Shown here in pieces: positions 20,053-28,923 of a stretch of DNA of 64,000 nt; within the stretch, counting starts at the first letter, position 1, and each line of letters begins with the position of its first letter. The DNA is from Mucilaginibacter phyllosphaerae. GTDB taxonomy: Bacteria > Bacteroidota > Bacteroidia > Sphingobacteriales > Sphingobacteriaceae. The notes under the pieces are model-generated. The model was not told the origin of the DNA and did not search any database. It saw only the letters and a list, made by a program, of their open reading frames with translations. The translations under genes were made by a program, and so were the position numbers. The stretch is from positions 186,001 through 250,000 of the forward strand of contig NZ_SNQG01000001.1 in NCBI RefSeq assembly GCF_004378255.1. The letters are read 5' to 3'.

Positions 20053-20117
20053 CAAAGCTATCGGCAGGCACCTTACTACAATTATCCATTTTGACAAATA
20101 GGTTACACTTTCTGACA
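20053..20117 (-). promoter_or_regulatory. AraC-type direct-repeat operator plus TAnnTTTG promoter box of PUL II susC
   Basis: On the minus strand, two 15-bp half-sites lie 21 bp apart: TGTCAGAAAGTGTAA (20117-20103) and TGTCAAAATGGATAA (20096-20082). The box TAGCTTTG (20060-20053) follows after exactly 21 nt and matches the Bacteroidota -7 consensus TAnnTTTG. The proximal half-site matches the proximal half-site upstream of the plus-strand GH78 gene in 13 of 15 positions, with the same 21-nt distance to its own -7 box. Two-turn direct repeats next to the -33 region are what AraC activators use. Binding by the adjacent AraC protein is inferred. Confidence 0.7.
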
Positions 20118-20226
20118 AAAAGATCCGGACGCTTTATTTTAAGTTTATTTAAGCTTTTATTTGCATATATAAACCAGCCCTAAAAGCAACCCTACAGCAG
20201 AGCCTGCGTTTTATAACCAATTGCAA

Positions 20227-21120
20227 ATGATAAATTATTGTAAATACCTCCCCGTAAATCCGGAGGATGAAGCCTGGGGTTTAACAATATTAAATGCCGG
20301 GCATACGCATATTGCTAAATCTGCGGCCTACCCTGGCACTGGCCATCCATCTAATTATTATTTTACCTGGAAGAACGGCAGGATATTGCATGAATACCAA
20401 ATTATTTACATTACAAGCGGAGAAGGCGTTTTTGAGTCAGAGCATTGCAAATTAAGGCAGGTTAAAGAAGGCAGCATTATTTTCTTATATCCCAATGAGC
20501 GCCATCGTTATAAACCCAACGAAAAAACAGGCTGGAACGAGTATTGGATAGGATTAAAGGGCGAGATCATTGAAAACATCATAAAAAATGAATTTTTCAA
20601 CATCCAGCATCCGGTAATTGATGTTGGCCTGAAAGACACGCTGTTTACGCTTTTTGAAGATATAGTTGAAAAAACCAAAAGTGAAAAGCCGGGTTATCAG
20701 CCGGCCACAGCCGGGGCGGCGGTGCACCTGTTAGGTAATATATTTGCCGAAATAAAACAGGCTTCATTCGCCGGGGAAGACAATATACAGGCGCTTGTAG
20801 ATCGCGCACGATTTCTGCTGCGTAACCACATGAACCAGCATATCACATCAGAGGCTATTGCTTCAGAATTGCAGGTAGGCTATTCATGGTTCAGAAAAAC
20901 ATTTAAAAAATATACAGGTATGGCCCCAAATCAATACCTGATACAACTGAAGATCCAACAATCGAAAGAGTTGCTGCTGGTACCCGAAAACTCTGTTAAA
21001 AGTGTAGCTTACCTGCTAAACTTCGAATCGATACCCTACTTTTCTAAACTATTCAAAATAAAAACGGGCCAAACCCCACAAGATTACCGAAACAACGGCC
21101 TTAAAAAATACGGCACATAA
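20227..21120 (+). CDS. AraC-family transcriptional activator, likely controlling the rhamnoside PUL
   Basis: A 297-residue cytoplasmic regulator. ATG 20227 is chosen over the in-frame TTG two codons earlier. The N-terminal part is a cupin-like sensor domain (HEYQIIYITSGEGVFESEH, then GSIIFLYPNERHRYKPN at about 85-100). The last 100 residues hold two AraC helix-turn-helix motifs: ITSEAIASELQVGYSWFRKT, then SVKSVAYLLNFESIPYFSKL with the signature FKIKTGQTPQDYR. It sits between the minus-strand susC-susD-GH78 operon and the plus-strand GH78, and both have matching direct-repeat operators. It probably senses rhamnose or a rhamnoside and activates both; the ligand is inferred from the neighbours. 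Confidence 0.92.
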   Translation: MINYCKYLPVNPEDEAWGLTILNAGHTHIAKSAAYPGTGHPSNYYFTWKNGRILHEYQIIYITSGEGVFESEHCKLRQVKEGSIIFLYPNERHRYKPNEKTGWNEYWIGLKGEIIENIIKNEFFNIQHPVIDVGLKDTLFTLFEDIVEKTKSEKPGYQPATAGAAVHLLGNIFAEIKQASFAGEDNIQALVDRARFLLRNHMNQHITSEAIASELQVGYSWFRKTFKKYTGMAPNQYLIQLKIQQSKELLLVPENSVKSVAYLLNFESIPYFSKLFKIKTGQTPQDYRNNGLKKYGT

Positions 21121-21176
21121 CCCTTGTGTTTGTATTCACTAATACGTAACCCTTAACCTGCTTTATACAATAAATA

Positions 21177-21241
21177 TATCAAAACAGACATGTTAAATAT
21201 CAAAATAGATAACATGCTGTGTGGCAACACTATTAAATTTG
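21177..21241 (+). promoter_or_regulatory. AraC-type direct-repeat operator plus TAnnTTTG promoter box of the plus-strand GH78 gene
   Basis: Two 15-bp half-sites are 21 bp apart: TATCAAAACAGACAT (21177-21191) and TATCAAAATAGATAA (21198-21212). The box TAAATTTG (21234-21241) begins after exactly 21 nt. This reproduces the arrangement upstream of susC on the other strand, with combined consensus TRTCAAAAYRGAYAA. The gap to the GH78 start (21398) predicts a leader of about 150 nt. No -33 TTTG element is evident, consistent with an activator-dependent promoter. Confidence 0.72.
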
Positions 21242-21269
21242 ATATTGTTATCGTTATAAACAAATAAAA

Positions 21270-21333
21270 ATAATTCCACTGCCCTAAATAATGTATTGCA
21301 AAGTGCATGTTACGGCTAAAAATGTGGAATTAT
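21270..21333 (+). other. 10-bp complementary arms in the GH78 mRNA leader
   Basis: ATAATTCCAC (21270-21279) and GTGGAATTAT (21324-21333) are perfect reverse complements enclosing 44 nt. They lie between the predicted transcription start (about 21248) and the GH78 start codon, so they could form a long-range stem in the 5' untranslated leader. The function is unknown; it may affect stability or translation, or be chance in an AT-rich stretch. Confidence 0.35.
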
Positions 21334-21397
21334 GCTGATAATGATGCTGGTTAAGGTAGACAACTGGCACCTATTATAAAATAAGATAATTATATAC

Positions 21398-24175
21398 ATG
21401 ACCAAAAACCTTAAAAGTATCTTCGTATTTTGTTTACTGCTATTTGTATCGCTAAAGGTATCGGCACAAATTACTGTATCTGCTTTACGGTGCGAATACC
21501 GGGATGCCCCCCTCGGCATCAACTCCCCTAACCCACAACTTAGTTGGCTATTAGCATCAAATGCTCAAAATGTTAAACAAACTGCCTATCGTATATTAGT
21601 TGCAGACGATGCTGCACTACTACAAAAAAACACCGGCAACATTTGGGATTCTAAAAAAATCGTTTCTGATAAATCGATACAGGTAATATATGCCGGCAAA
21701 AAACTGGCGTCAGCTAAGGTTTATTATTGGAAGCTGATGGTTTGGGACAACCAGGGTAAAGCATCTGCCTGGAGCAAACCATCAAAATGGCAAATGGGTT
21801 TATTGACCGCTGCCGACTGGAAGGGCGCAAAATGGATAGCCTATGAAAAAATGCCCGATTCATTACGTATCGTACCAGCTATAGACAACCCCGCCGATAG
21901 CAGGTGGAATAAAGGCAATGATGTTTTGCCACTGATGCGTAAGGAAGTTACTATAACTAAAGAAATTAAAAAAGCAACCATATTTATTACAGGGCTTGGC
22001 CAGTTTGATTTGAGTATCAACGGCAAAAAAGTTGGCGATCATTTCTTAGACCCCGGATGGACACAGTATGATAAACATGCCCAATACATTTGTTTTGATA
22101 TCACCGGTAACCTGGTAAAAGGCGGTAATGTTTTTGGGATGATGCTGGGCAACGGTTTTTACTATGTACCAGGCGATAGATATCATAAACTAAAAAGCGC
22201 ATATGGCTATCCTAAAATGATATGCCGTACGCTGATTGAGTATAAAGACGGCACCACCGGAAATGTTATAAGCGACGAAAGCTGGAAGGCGGCCCCCGGC
22301 CCGGTAACCTACTCCAGCATTTACGGCGGCGAAGATTATAACGCCACTTTGCACCGCCAGGGCTGGGATAAAACAGGCTTTAACGATGCACAATTCCGCA
22401 ATGCAGTATTAGTGAGCGGCCCGCAGGTACTTGAGGCACAGCAACAGGAGCCGCTAAAGATATTTGACGAGTTTAGTGTAAAAAAAATAACACAACCCAA
22501 ACCCGGTGTATGGGTGTATGATATGGGGCAAAATGCATCTGCCATTCCATTCATAAAAGTTAAAGGTAAACGTGGTACGATCATAAAAATAACCCCTGCT
22601 GAACTGCTGGATGACCAGGGCCTGGTATTACAGGCCCCGGTTGGCAGCCCTGTTTATTTTAATTACACGCTTAATGGCGAAGGTACCGAAAGCTGGAAAC
22701 CACAGTTTATGTATTACGGCTTTCGCTATATACAAATAGAAGGTGCGGTGCCCCAGGGCGAGGCCGGTAATTCGCAACTGCCAACGTTGTTAGAAGTTAA
22801 AAGCCTGCACACTCGTAACAGCGCCGCAGATGCCGGTTCATTCACCTGCTCAAACGAATTATTTAACAAAATATTTAAGCTGATAGACTGGGCGATACGC
22901 AGTAACACGGTTAGTGTTTTTACTGATTGCCCTCACCGCGAAAAACTGGGCTGGCTGGAAGAGGCTCACCTGGTTGGCAGCTCGATACACTATAATTATG
23001 ATATTGCCACCTTAAGCCGCAAGGTGATAAGGGACATGATAAACTCGCAAACCAAAGACGGGCTGATACCGGATATTGCGCCCGAATTTGTGAAATTTGG
23101 AGGCCCGTTTCGCGATTCGCCCGAATGGGGAAGCAGCAGTGTTATTTTGCCTTATTATGTTTACCAATGGTATGGCGATAAACAAATACTGCAGGAAAGT
23201 TATGATATGATGGCTCGCTACGTAGCGTATCTGGAAAGTAAATCAAAAAACCACTTGCTGTACTTTGGCCTTGGCGACTGGTATGATATCGGCCCGAAAG
23301 ACCTGGGGCCTTCTCAACTAACACCCGGTGGCATCACCAGTACAGCCTATTATTATTACGATTTAACACTGCTATCTAAAATTGCAGGGATAGTTAATAA
23401 ACCTGCGGATGAGAAAAAATATGCTGCTTTAGCTGCCGGGGTAAAGGCGGTTTACAACAAAACTTTTTTCAATCCTAAAACAAGCCAGTATGGTACGGGC
23501 AGCCAGGCCGCTAATGCCATATCGGTGTACATGGGTTTAGCAGATCCTGAACATAAAAGCAAGATCATAGATAATATTGTTCAGGATATTCGTAATCATA
23601 ACAACGGTGTTACCGCAGGTGATATCGGCTACCGCTATTTATTAAGAGTATTGGATGAAGCAGGCCGGTCTGACGTAATATTTGATATGAACAACAGAAG
23701 CGATGTGCCCGGATACGGTTACCAGCTTGCCCAGGGCGCTACCGCACTTACCGAATCGTGGCAGGGTAACCGCATATCAAGCAACAATCATTTTATGCTT
23801 GGCCACCTGATGGAATGGTTTTACAGTGGCTTGGGTGGCATCCGGTCAGATACCGGGTCAAACGGCTTCCGTGAGATCGTTATCCGCCCGGAAATTGTAG
23901 GTGATGTAAATGAGGTAAAAGCAAATTATATGTCGCCATATGGCAATATCGCTAACGAATGGAAAAAGGAAGCCAATACTTTTTACATGACTACAACCAT
24001 CCCTGTTAATACCACAGCTGTTATCTATCTGCCTGCAAAAAAAAGCAGTAACATTACTGTAGGCGGTAAAAGCATTAAAGCTAACAGCACACTCAAACTG
24101 ATAAATATAGAAAACGGCAAGGCCGTAATAAAAGCCGGATCAGGAAAATATTCATTTAAAGTAGTTGATGAATAG
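21398..24175 (+). CDS. GH78 alpha-L-rhamnosidase (second copy, PUL II)
   Basis: A 925-residue periplasmic rhamnosidase with signal peptide 1-24 (ending KVSAQ). Domain order is an Fn3-like N-domain (YRDAPLGINSPNPQLSWLL), a beta-sandwich (DPGWTQYDKHAQYICFDI), the barrel and a C-terminal sandwich. The catalytic motif is DCPHREKLGWLEE with D510, predicted general acid E515 and E522. GDWYDIGPKDLGPSQLTP and GYGYQLAQGATALTESW match the minus-strand GH78, so the two are clear paralogues, but this copy lacks the discoidin-like insert. It is a single-gene unit behind its own operator and ends before a 13-bp hairpin terminator. Having two enzymes may let the cell handle different rhamnosyl linkages. Confidence 0.95.
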   Translation: MTKNLKSIFVFCLLLFVSLKVSAQITVSALRCEYRDAPLGINSPNPQLSWLLASNAQNVKQTAYRILVADDAALLQKNTGNIWDSKKIVSDKSIQVIYAGKKLASAKVYYWKLMVWDNQGKASAWSKPSKWQMGLLTAADWKGAKWIAYEKMPDSLRIVPAIDNPADSRWNKGNDVLPLMRKEVTITKEIKKATIFITGLGQFDLSINGKKVGDHFLDPGWTQYDKHAQYICFDITGNLVKGGNVFGMMLGNGFYYVPGDRYHKLKSAYGYPKMICRTLIEYKDGTTGNVISDESWKAAPGPVTYSSIYGGEDYNATLHRQGWDKTGFNDAQFRNAVLVSGPQVLEAQQQEPLKIFDEFSVKKITQPKPGVWVYDMGQNASAIPFIKVKGKRGTIIKITPAELLDDQGLVLQAPVGSPVYFNYTLNGEGTESWKPQFMYYGFRYIQIEGAVPQGEAGNSQLPTLLEVKSLHTRNSAADAGSFTCSNELFNKIFKLIDWAIRSNTVSVFTDCPHREKLGWLEEAHLVGSSIHYNYDIATLSRKVIRDMINSQTKDGLIPDIAPEFVKFGGPFRDSPEWGSSSVILPYYVYQWYGDKQILQESYDMMARYVAYLESKSKNHLLYFGLGDWYDIGPKDLGPSQLTPGGITSTAYYYYDLTLLSKIAGIVNKPADEKKYAALAAGVKAVYNKTFFNPKTSQYGTGSQAANAISVYMGLADPEHKSKIIDNIVQDIRNHNNGVTAGDIGYRYLLRVLDEAGRSDVIFDMNNRSDVPGYGYQLAQGATALTESWQGNRISSNNHFMLGHLMEWFYSGLGGIRSDTGSNGFREIVIRPEIVGDVNEVKANYMSPYGNIANEWKKEANTFYMTTTIPVNTTAVIYLPAKKSSNITVGGKSIKANSTLKLINIENGKAVIKAGSGKYSFKVVDE

Positions 24176-24257
24176 TAGGGCATTTGTGCGCACCTGTTTT
24201 ATAACCATATAACAAGTGCCCCAAAAGCTAATGCCTTGCAGCTACATTAATTAGTAA

Positions 24258-24291
24258 CAAACCCCGTAAAATATACTGTTTACGGGGTTTG
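24258..24291. terminator. Bidirectional hairpin terminator between GH78 and the convergent membrane gene
   Basis: Arms caaaccccgtaaa (24258-24270) and tttacggggtttg (24279-24291) are perfect 13-bp complements with an 8-nt loop. The hairpin lies 83 nt after the plus-strand GH78 stop and 31 nt after the minus-strand membrane gene stop, so it can end both transcripts. Confidence 0.8.
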
Positions 24292-24321
24292 CTGCTGGTA
24301 ATACTACATCCTATCATTACT

Positions 24322-25491
24322 TTACAAATTTTTACCGCTATTATCCCCTGCTGCATCGCTACCTGGCTCAACAGGCGCGCCCGGCTGAGGTGGCGGTGGC
24401 GGCGGTGTTGGAAGCTGACCATTGTCGGCGATATCGGTACCTACCTGCTTGGCCGGTGCATTTTGCTCTTTGGTAGCTTCTGTAATTTTCAAGCCGGCGT
24501 AAGTACCTGAACTGATGCCCAACAGCAGCAATATATTGTTATCAAAATCGGGCAAAAGATTTGTTGCAAATGCTTTCTGAATAAAAACCGCACCAAAAAA
24601 CACATTAAATATTACACTTTGCAGGCGCTGTACATTGATGCTGCTTCCGTCAGACAAAATATCGATCAGCCAGCCTTCGCTTTTAGCATCCGGATCTATC
24701 GCTACGCCGTCTTTACCGTGGTTATCTACCACTTTGCTTACTGCGGCAGTAGAAACGCTGATACCGATAATGGCCAATACAGATGCCGGAATATCTGGCA
24801 GGGTGTTGGTAGCCAAACAAATACTAAGATAGGATGCTACCAGTATCAGCGTCCAATAAAGCAACTGGGTACGGCTTAAAGAATAATACAGGTTGTTATC
24901 ATCCTTAAGCACCCTGCGGTTCAACCCCAGTATAACCAGTGCTATAATAATAATTACCATCGCTATCACCCATATTTTGCCTATTTTTTGCCTTACTTCA
25001 ATATACGTAGCAAAAGCCGCCTCTAAATAAATCTTCTTTCCATTACCAACTCCAAGGCGAACAGGTATTATTGCTTTCTCAAAAGCGTTGCCTTTAAGTG
25101 CTTTTACCAAAAAATCATTAACAACGGTATCCATCTCAAAATAAATAATACCATCTTGCGGGCTCACCTTCCATGGTTTAGTGTTGGAGAGTTGGATGCC
25201 ATTAATAAACAGCATTTTAAAAGAATCTATCGGCAATGCGGTACGGATCCTGATACCGATGATCTCTTTTGTTTTGACAGAATCCTGCCCGGATGCTATA
25301 TTTCTTATCGATAGAATTGTATCAACCGATGGCTTTTTAACAACAGTATCTTTTACAGCAACCGGTTTTTCCTGTTGCCGGATTACAGCTGTTTGCGCAT
25401 TGGAATCAATTGAACACAGTAAACAAAATACTGTTAATAATCCGGCATGTATGATTTGCCGAATTGCAGGAAAGTTGCTTGGTATTTTCAT
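24322..25491 (-). CDS. Membrane protein of unknown function with a duplicated two-helix module and proline-rich tail
   Basis: The function is not recognised. Starting at 25491, the 389-residue protein has a signal peptide (about 1-32, ending DSNAQ), an extracytoplasmic region to about 170 and a membrane helix at 172-190. Two homologous helical modules follow at 207-256 and 289-338. They align without gaps over 50 residues with 16 identities, sharing R-x-Q, ATN-x-LPD and GIS-x-x-T. The linker holds GWLIDILSDGSSINVQRLQ. The tail is PTPPPPPPQPGAP and probably protrudes from the membrane. An earlier in-frame start (25710) gives a poor N-terminus that overlaps the GH92 gene. It sits 163 nt after the GH92 stop, between two PULs, but nothing ties it to glycan use. 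Confidence 0.75.
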   Translation of the reverse strand: MKIPSNFPAIRQIIHAGLLTVFCLLCSIDSNAQTAVIRQQEKPVAVKDTVVKKPSVDTILSIRNIASGQDSVKTKEIIGIRIRTALPIDSFKMLFINGIQLSNTKPWKVSPQDGIIYFEMDTVVNDFLVKALKGNAFEKAIIPVRLGVGNGKKIYLEAAFATYIEVRQKIGKIWVIAMVIIIIALVILGLNRRVLKDDNNLYYSLSRTQLLYWTLILVASYLSICLATNTLPDIPASVLAIIGISVSTAAVSKVVDNHGKDGVAIDPDAKSEGWLIDILSDGSSINVQRLQSVIFNVFFGAVFIQKAFATNLLPDFDNNILLLLGISSGTYAGLKITEATKEQNAPAKQVGTDIADNGQLPTPPPPPPQPGAPVEPGSDAAGDNSGKNL

Positions 25492-25654
25492 GCTTTTAAA
25501 GTTTAGGTTTTTAAAAGTAATCAAATACTTTTTAATAAAAAGGGTGAAAACACCTGTTTTTAAGATAGATACATATTGAAATTCAGTATTATAACAGCAT
25601 ATTAAGGCATGTACTATTAACAAAGTAAAATTGCATCCCGATAACTGTATTATT

Positions 25655-28600
25655 TTATCTGCCGTATTTAAAAATAGCCTCAATAACTTCTCCGGAAAGT
25701 GCCTTACCATAAATTCTTATATCATCTATGTATCCATGAAATATCCTTTCGGAAGGAAATTCCTCGTTACGCCCAAATTGCCACTTATTGCTTACAGATA
25801 AATTTACCTTCCCTTCAACTTTTGCCGTACCACTTAACTTACCGTCTATATAAACAAATAGCGTAGTACCATTACAAACACCCGCAATATGGTGCCATTT
25901 GTCTTTCCAGTTTTGAGGAAGTGGTACGGTGCAATCGCCCCTGCCCCAGCCACCAGCGAAAAAAGTAAGCGTTTTATTGTCGGTGGTTTGTAATACGTGC
26001 GAATCACCTTTAGTTATCATATCCACCAACCCTCTTTCGGTAGCTTGTGGATTTACCCAAGCCATCATCGTAATGGTTTCATCTAAATTATCCAAACTGG
26101 CTGACGACGGTACCTCCAGGTAACAATTATCACCAAATAAAATCTGTTTTAGTGTAGGTATATTTATACCTATAGTTGTTATAACACGTGCATTATTATC
26201 CAGGCCCGATTGATCTTTAAGGTAAGGTAAGCTGTCCTTCCCTACATCCGGCAAATGAAGTAAAAGCGAACCAGCATCATCTGCATAAACTTTATACTTT
26301 TGGTTTAAGCCGCCAACTCTTATTGTTTTTAATCCGGCTTTATTTTCATTAAAACTATAAGTGTGAATTTTACTTTCTCCGGCTGCAAGGCTTACCTTAT
26401 AAGTATGTATAATGGTATCGTTTAAATACAAGGGTACAGCAAAATCATGGTTTTGACCGGTTAAGTTTTTAATTACGAAACTTATTTTTTGTTCTTGCTT
26501 ATATTGCACCAGCGGCTGCAAGTGAAGTGAAGATAACCCGTATGGCTGCAGAACAGGCTGCAAAGGTTCGGTAACGTTAACTATCCCAACCGGCTTATTA
26601 TTCAAAGCTATTTTTGCCTTGCCTAAATGGTATAACCGGCAGCTTATCGAATCGGTAAGCGTTTCTCCCTGCTTAACCAAGCTGTTCATTACAGCAATTT
26701 CTTTATGATCAACCGTCAGGCTTATTTGCTTTGTACCTGCAGAACCGGTGTTAGCTAAGGTAAAATATACCCATAACTGTTCATTGGGCTGTATTTTATT
26801 TTTTTGCAGGCGATAACTTAGTAAATGGATGTCAGCGTTGCTTTTTGTTACCGACAATATCGCCGGATCATCCGTTTTACGGTTATTTTTACCCATTTTA
26901 AACCGCATCACTCCGCCATTTGTTATCTGTTGATGGGCGATTACCAATTGCCTGCTAAGTTTACCATTAATGGTTAAAGTGCTTACCTTATTATTGCCTG
27001 CAGATGCCCCATCACTTTTAATAACCCATGTTTTATGATTGGGCAAGCTTAATTTTACTGATTTAAATAAAGGTGTACCAATTGCATATTGGGGCAGCCC
27101 CGGGCATACCGGAAAGATGCCTAAAGCATTAAATATATAAGCGCTCGACATTGACCCTAAGTCGTCATTACCGGGTAAACCACCGGGGCTGTTCTTGTAT
27201 CGCGTCAGCAAAATATTCCTGATCCACTTTTGGGTAAGATCGGGGCGGCCGGCTGCATTGAACAGGTAAGGCACATGCACCACGGTTTCGTTGTCATACA
27301 AAATAACATGGTGGCTCAAAGCCGAATCGAGGCGTTTAACAAATGCCTCATTACCCCCCAACAGGTTCACCAGATCTTTGGCGTTATGCGGCACAAAATA
27401 AGAATAAACCCATCTGTCTCCCTCCTTGTAGCCAGACATGCCCGGTTCCGTTTTAAAGGCATCATTTAATCGCGGCAGTAAAAACAAAGATTTTGGATAA
27501 AAAAGGTTTCTGTAATTATATCCCCGCTGCTGTAAAATCTCATAATCTGTCTTATCTTTCATTACTTCTTTGGCATATTGTGCCAAAGCCCAGTCATCAT
27601 AAGCATATTCTACCGTACGCGTTACCGACTCCGACCTGGTATATGGTATATATCCCATCTGGTGATAAATGCCCATATCAGTTTGCACAAAAGGAGAATC
27701 CACGATATTGCTTTTCATTGCTTGATAAGCCAGCGCCTTATCATACCCGGTAATGCCTTTTAAATATGCATCAACTATAATAGGTACAGCATGATTACCT
27801 GTCATACTTTCGGTAGGTAAATGGCCGGTTTGCTTATAAATATCCAGCATCGATATAATAACATCGTTTTGCTTTTGCGGATATAACAAACTTAATAGCG
27901 GATGTAACGACCGGAAGGTATCCCAGGGAGAGAACCCGCCATACTGGTACTTGCCGCTTGCCTGGCACACTTTGCCATCGTTGCCACGGTAACTGCCGTC
28001 AGCATCAGATATTACCCAGGGAATTAAAAGCGAATGGTATAATGCTGTATAAAATATTGTTTTGTTATTGGTGTTATCATCTTCAACATCAACTGTAGCC
28101 AGTTGCATAGCCCAACTACGCGCAGTGGCTTTTGCCAATTCATCAAGGGTAAGGCTACCCAATTCTTTATCAATATTATTTTGCGCCCCATTATAATTTA
28201 CGGTAGATGTACTCAGTTTAATGCTGATAAACCTTTTTGCTGCCCCGGTGCTTTTAAAAGTAAACAGATAGCCGTTATTTTCCTTTTTCTTACTGATAAA
28301 GTCCTCGCTGAAATTATAAACGGTGTTTAACAAAGCCCCATGTAAAACTTTACCGGAAACGATAGTCAGATCACCGCTGTTACCGATAAATATCTGTGGT
28401 TTACTATCAATGGGAAATGTAAAACGAAGCATACCGCTTCGGGTTGCAGCGGCGGCTTCAGTAGTGATGCCATTATTAAAAGTCACTTTATAATAACCGG
28501 GCTTGGCAGCCTCATTACTGTGGGTAAAACGGCTGCTGTAAACCCCTGCTTTAAAAGCTTCATCTCCCAATGCAGGCATTACATATAACTTACCTAACGA

Positions 28601-28915
28601 ACCTTCGGGAAAACCGCTATTATGGCCTGCACAGCTAAAGTAATAAATGGATGAGTCTGCAAAATTATATCCCTTGGCTCCGGTTACCCGCGTTTCCGGG
28701 CTGATCTGTATAAAACCCGATGGCGCAACGGCGCCGGGGTATGTGCCGCCATCACCGCCCCAACGGGTTAGCGCGCCGCTTTTAGCCGTACCTATAAAAG
28801 GATTTACATAAGCAAGGTTATTATTTTTTAATTGTGCGTTAGCAACAATAGCAGCTACATTAAAAAACAACAAAAACAGCACACACCTCATCCGTATTAA
28901 ATTCGCTTTAAACAT
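25655..28915 (-). CDS. GH92 alpha-mannosidase with C-terminal CARDB-like and LamG domains
   Basis: This is an exo-alpha-mannosidase family that needs calcium. The start at 28915 gives a signal peptide (1-28, ending IVANAQ); in-frame codons further upstream overlap the previous gene. The GH92 part spans about 35-690, with PFIGTAKSG, GGTYPGAVAPSGFIQISP, FSPWDTFRSLHPLLSLLYP and the catalytic-base motif GNDDLGSMSSAYIFNALGIFP from G582. After it comes an Ig/CARDB-like region (about 710-890), then a LamG/concanavalin-A-like domain (about 900-1080, with KDKWHHIAGVCNGTTLFVYI). At 1086 residues it is far longer than a usual GH92 enzyme (about 750). It starts 8 nt after the acetyltransferase stop, so it ends the PUL III operon. 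It probably trims alpha-mannose from imported glycans; the linkage is uncertain. Confidence 0.9.
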   Translation of the reverse strand: MFKANLIRMRCVLFLLFFNVAAIVANAQLKNNNLAYVNPFIGTAKSGALTRWGGDGGTYPGAVAPSGFIQISPETRVTGAKGYNFADSSIYYFSCAGHNSGFPEGSLGKLYVMPALGDEAFKAGVYSSRFTHSNEAAKPGYYKVTFNNGITTEAAAATRSGMLRFTFPIDSKPQIFIGNSGDLTIVSGKVLHGALLNTVYNFSEDFISKKKENNGYLFTFKSTGAAKRFISIKLSTSTVNYNGAQNNIDKELGSLTLDELAKATARSWAMQLATVDVEDDNTNNKTIFYTALYHSLLIPWVISDADGSYRGNDGKVCQASGKYQYGGFSPWDTFRSLHPLLSLLYPQKQNDVIISMLDIYKQTGHLPTESMTGNHAVPIIVDAYLKGITGYDKALAYQAMKSNIVDSPFVQTDMGIYHQMGYIPYTRSESVTRTVEYAYDDWALAQYAKEVMKDKTDYEILQQRGYNYRNLFYPKSLFLLPRLNDAFKTEPGMSGYKEGDRWVYSYFVPHNAKDLVNLLGGNEAFVKRLDSALSHHVILYDNETVVHVPYLFNAAGRPDLTQKWIRNILLTRYKNSPGGLPGNDDLGSMSSAYIFNALGIFPVCPGLPQYAIGTPLFKSVKLSLPNHKTWVIKSDGASAGNNKVSTLTINGKLSRQLVIAHQQITNGGVMRFKMGKNNRKTDDPAILSVTKSNADIHLLSYRLQKNKIQPNEQLWVYFTLANTGSAGTKQISLTVDHKEIAVMNSLVKQGETLTDSISCRLYHLGKAKIALNNKPVGIVNVTEPLQPVLQPYGLSSLHLQPLVQYKQEQKISFVIKNLTGQNHDFAVPLYLNDTIIHTYKVSLAAGESKIHTYSFNENKAGLKTIRVGGLNQKYKVYADDAGSLLLHLPDVGKDSLPYLKDQSGLDNNARVITTIGINIPTLKQILFGDNCYLEVPSSASLDNLDETITMMAWVNPQATERGLVDMITKGDSHVLQTTDNKTLTFFAGGWGRGDCTVPLPQNWKDKWHHIAGVCNGTTLFVYIDGKLSGTAKVEGKVNLSVSNKWQFGRNEEFPSERIFHGYIDDIRIYGKALSGEVIEAIFKYGR

Positions 28916-28923
28916 GGCCCAAC

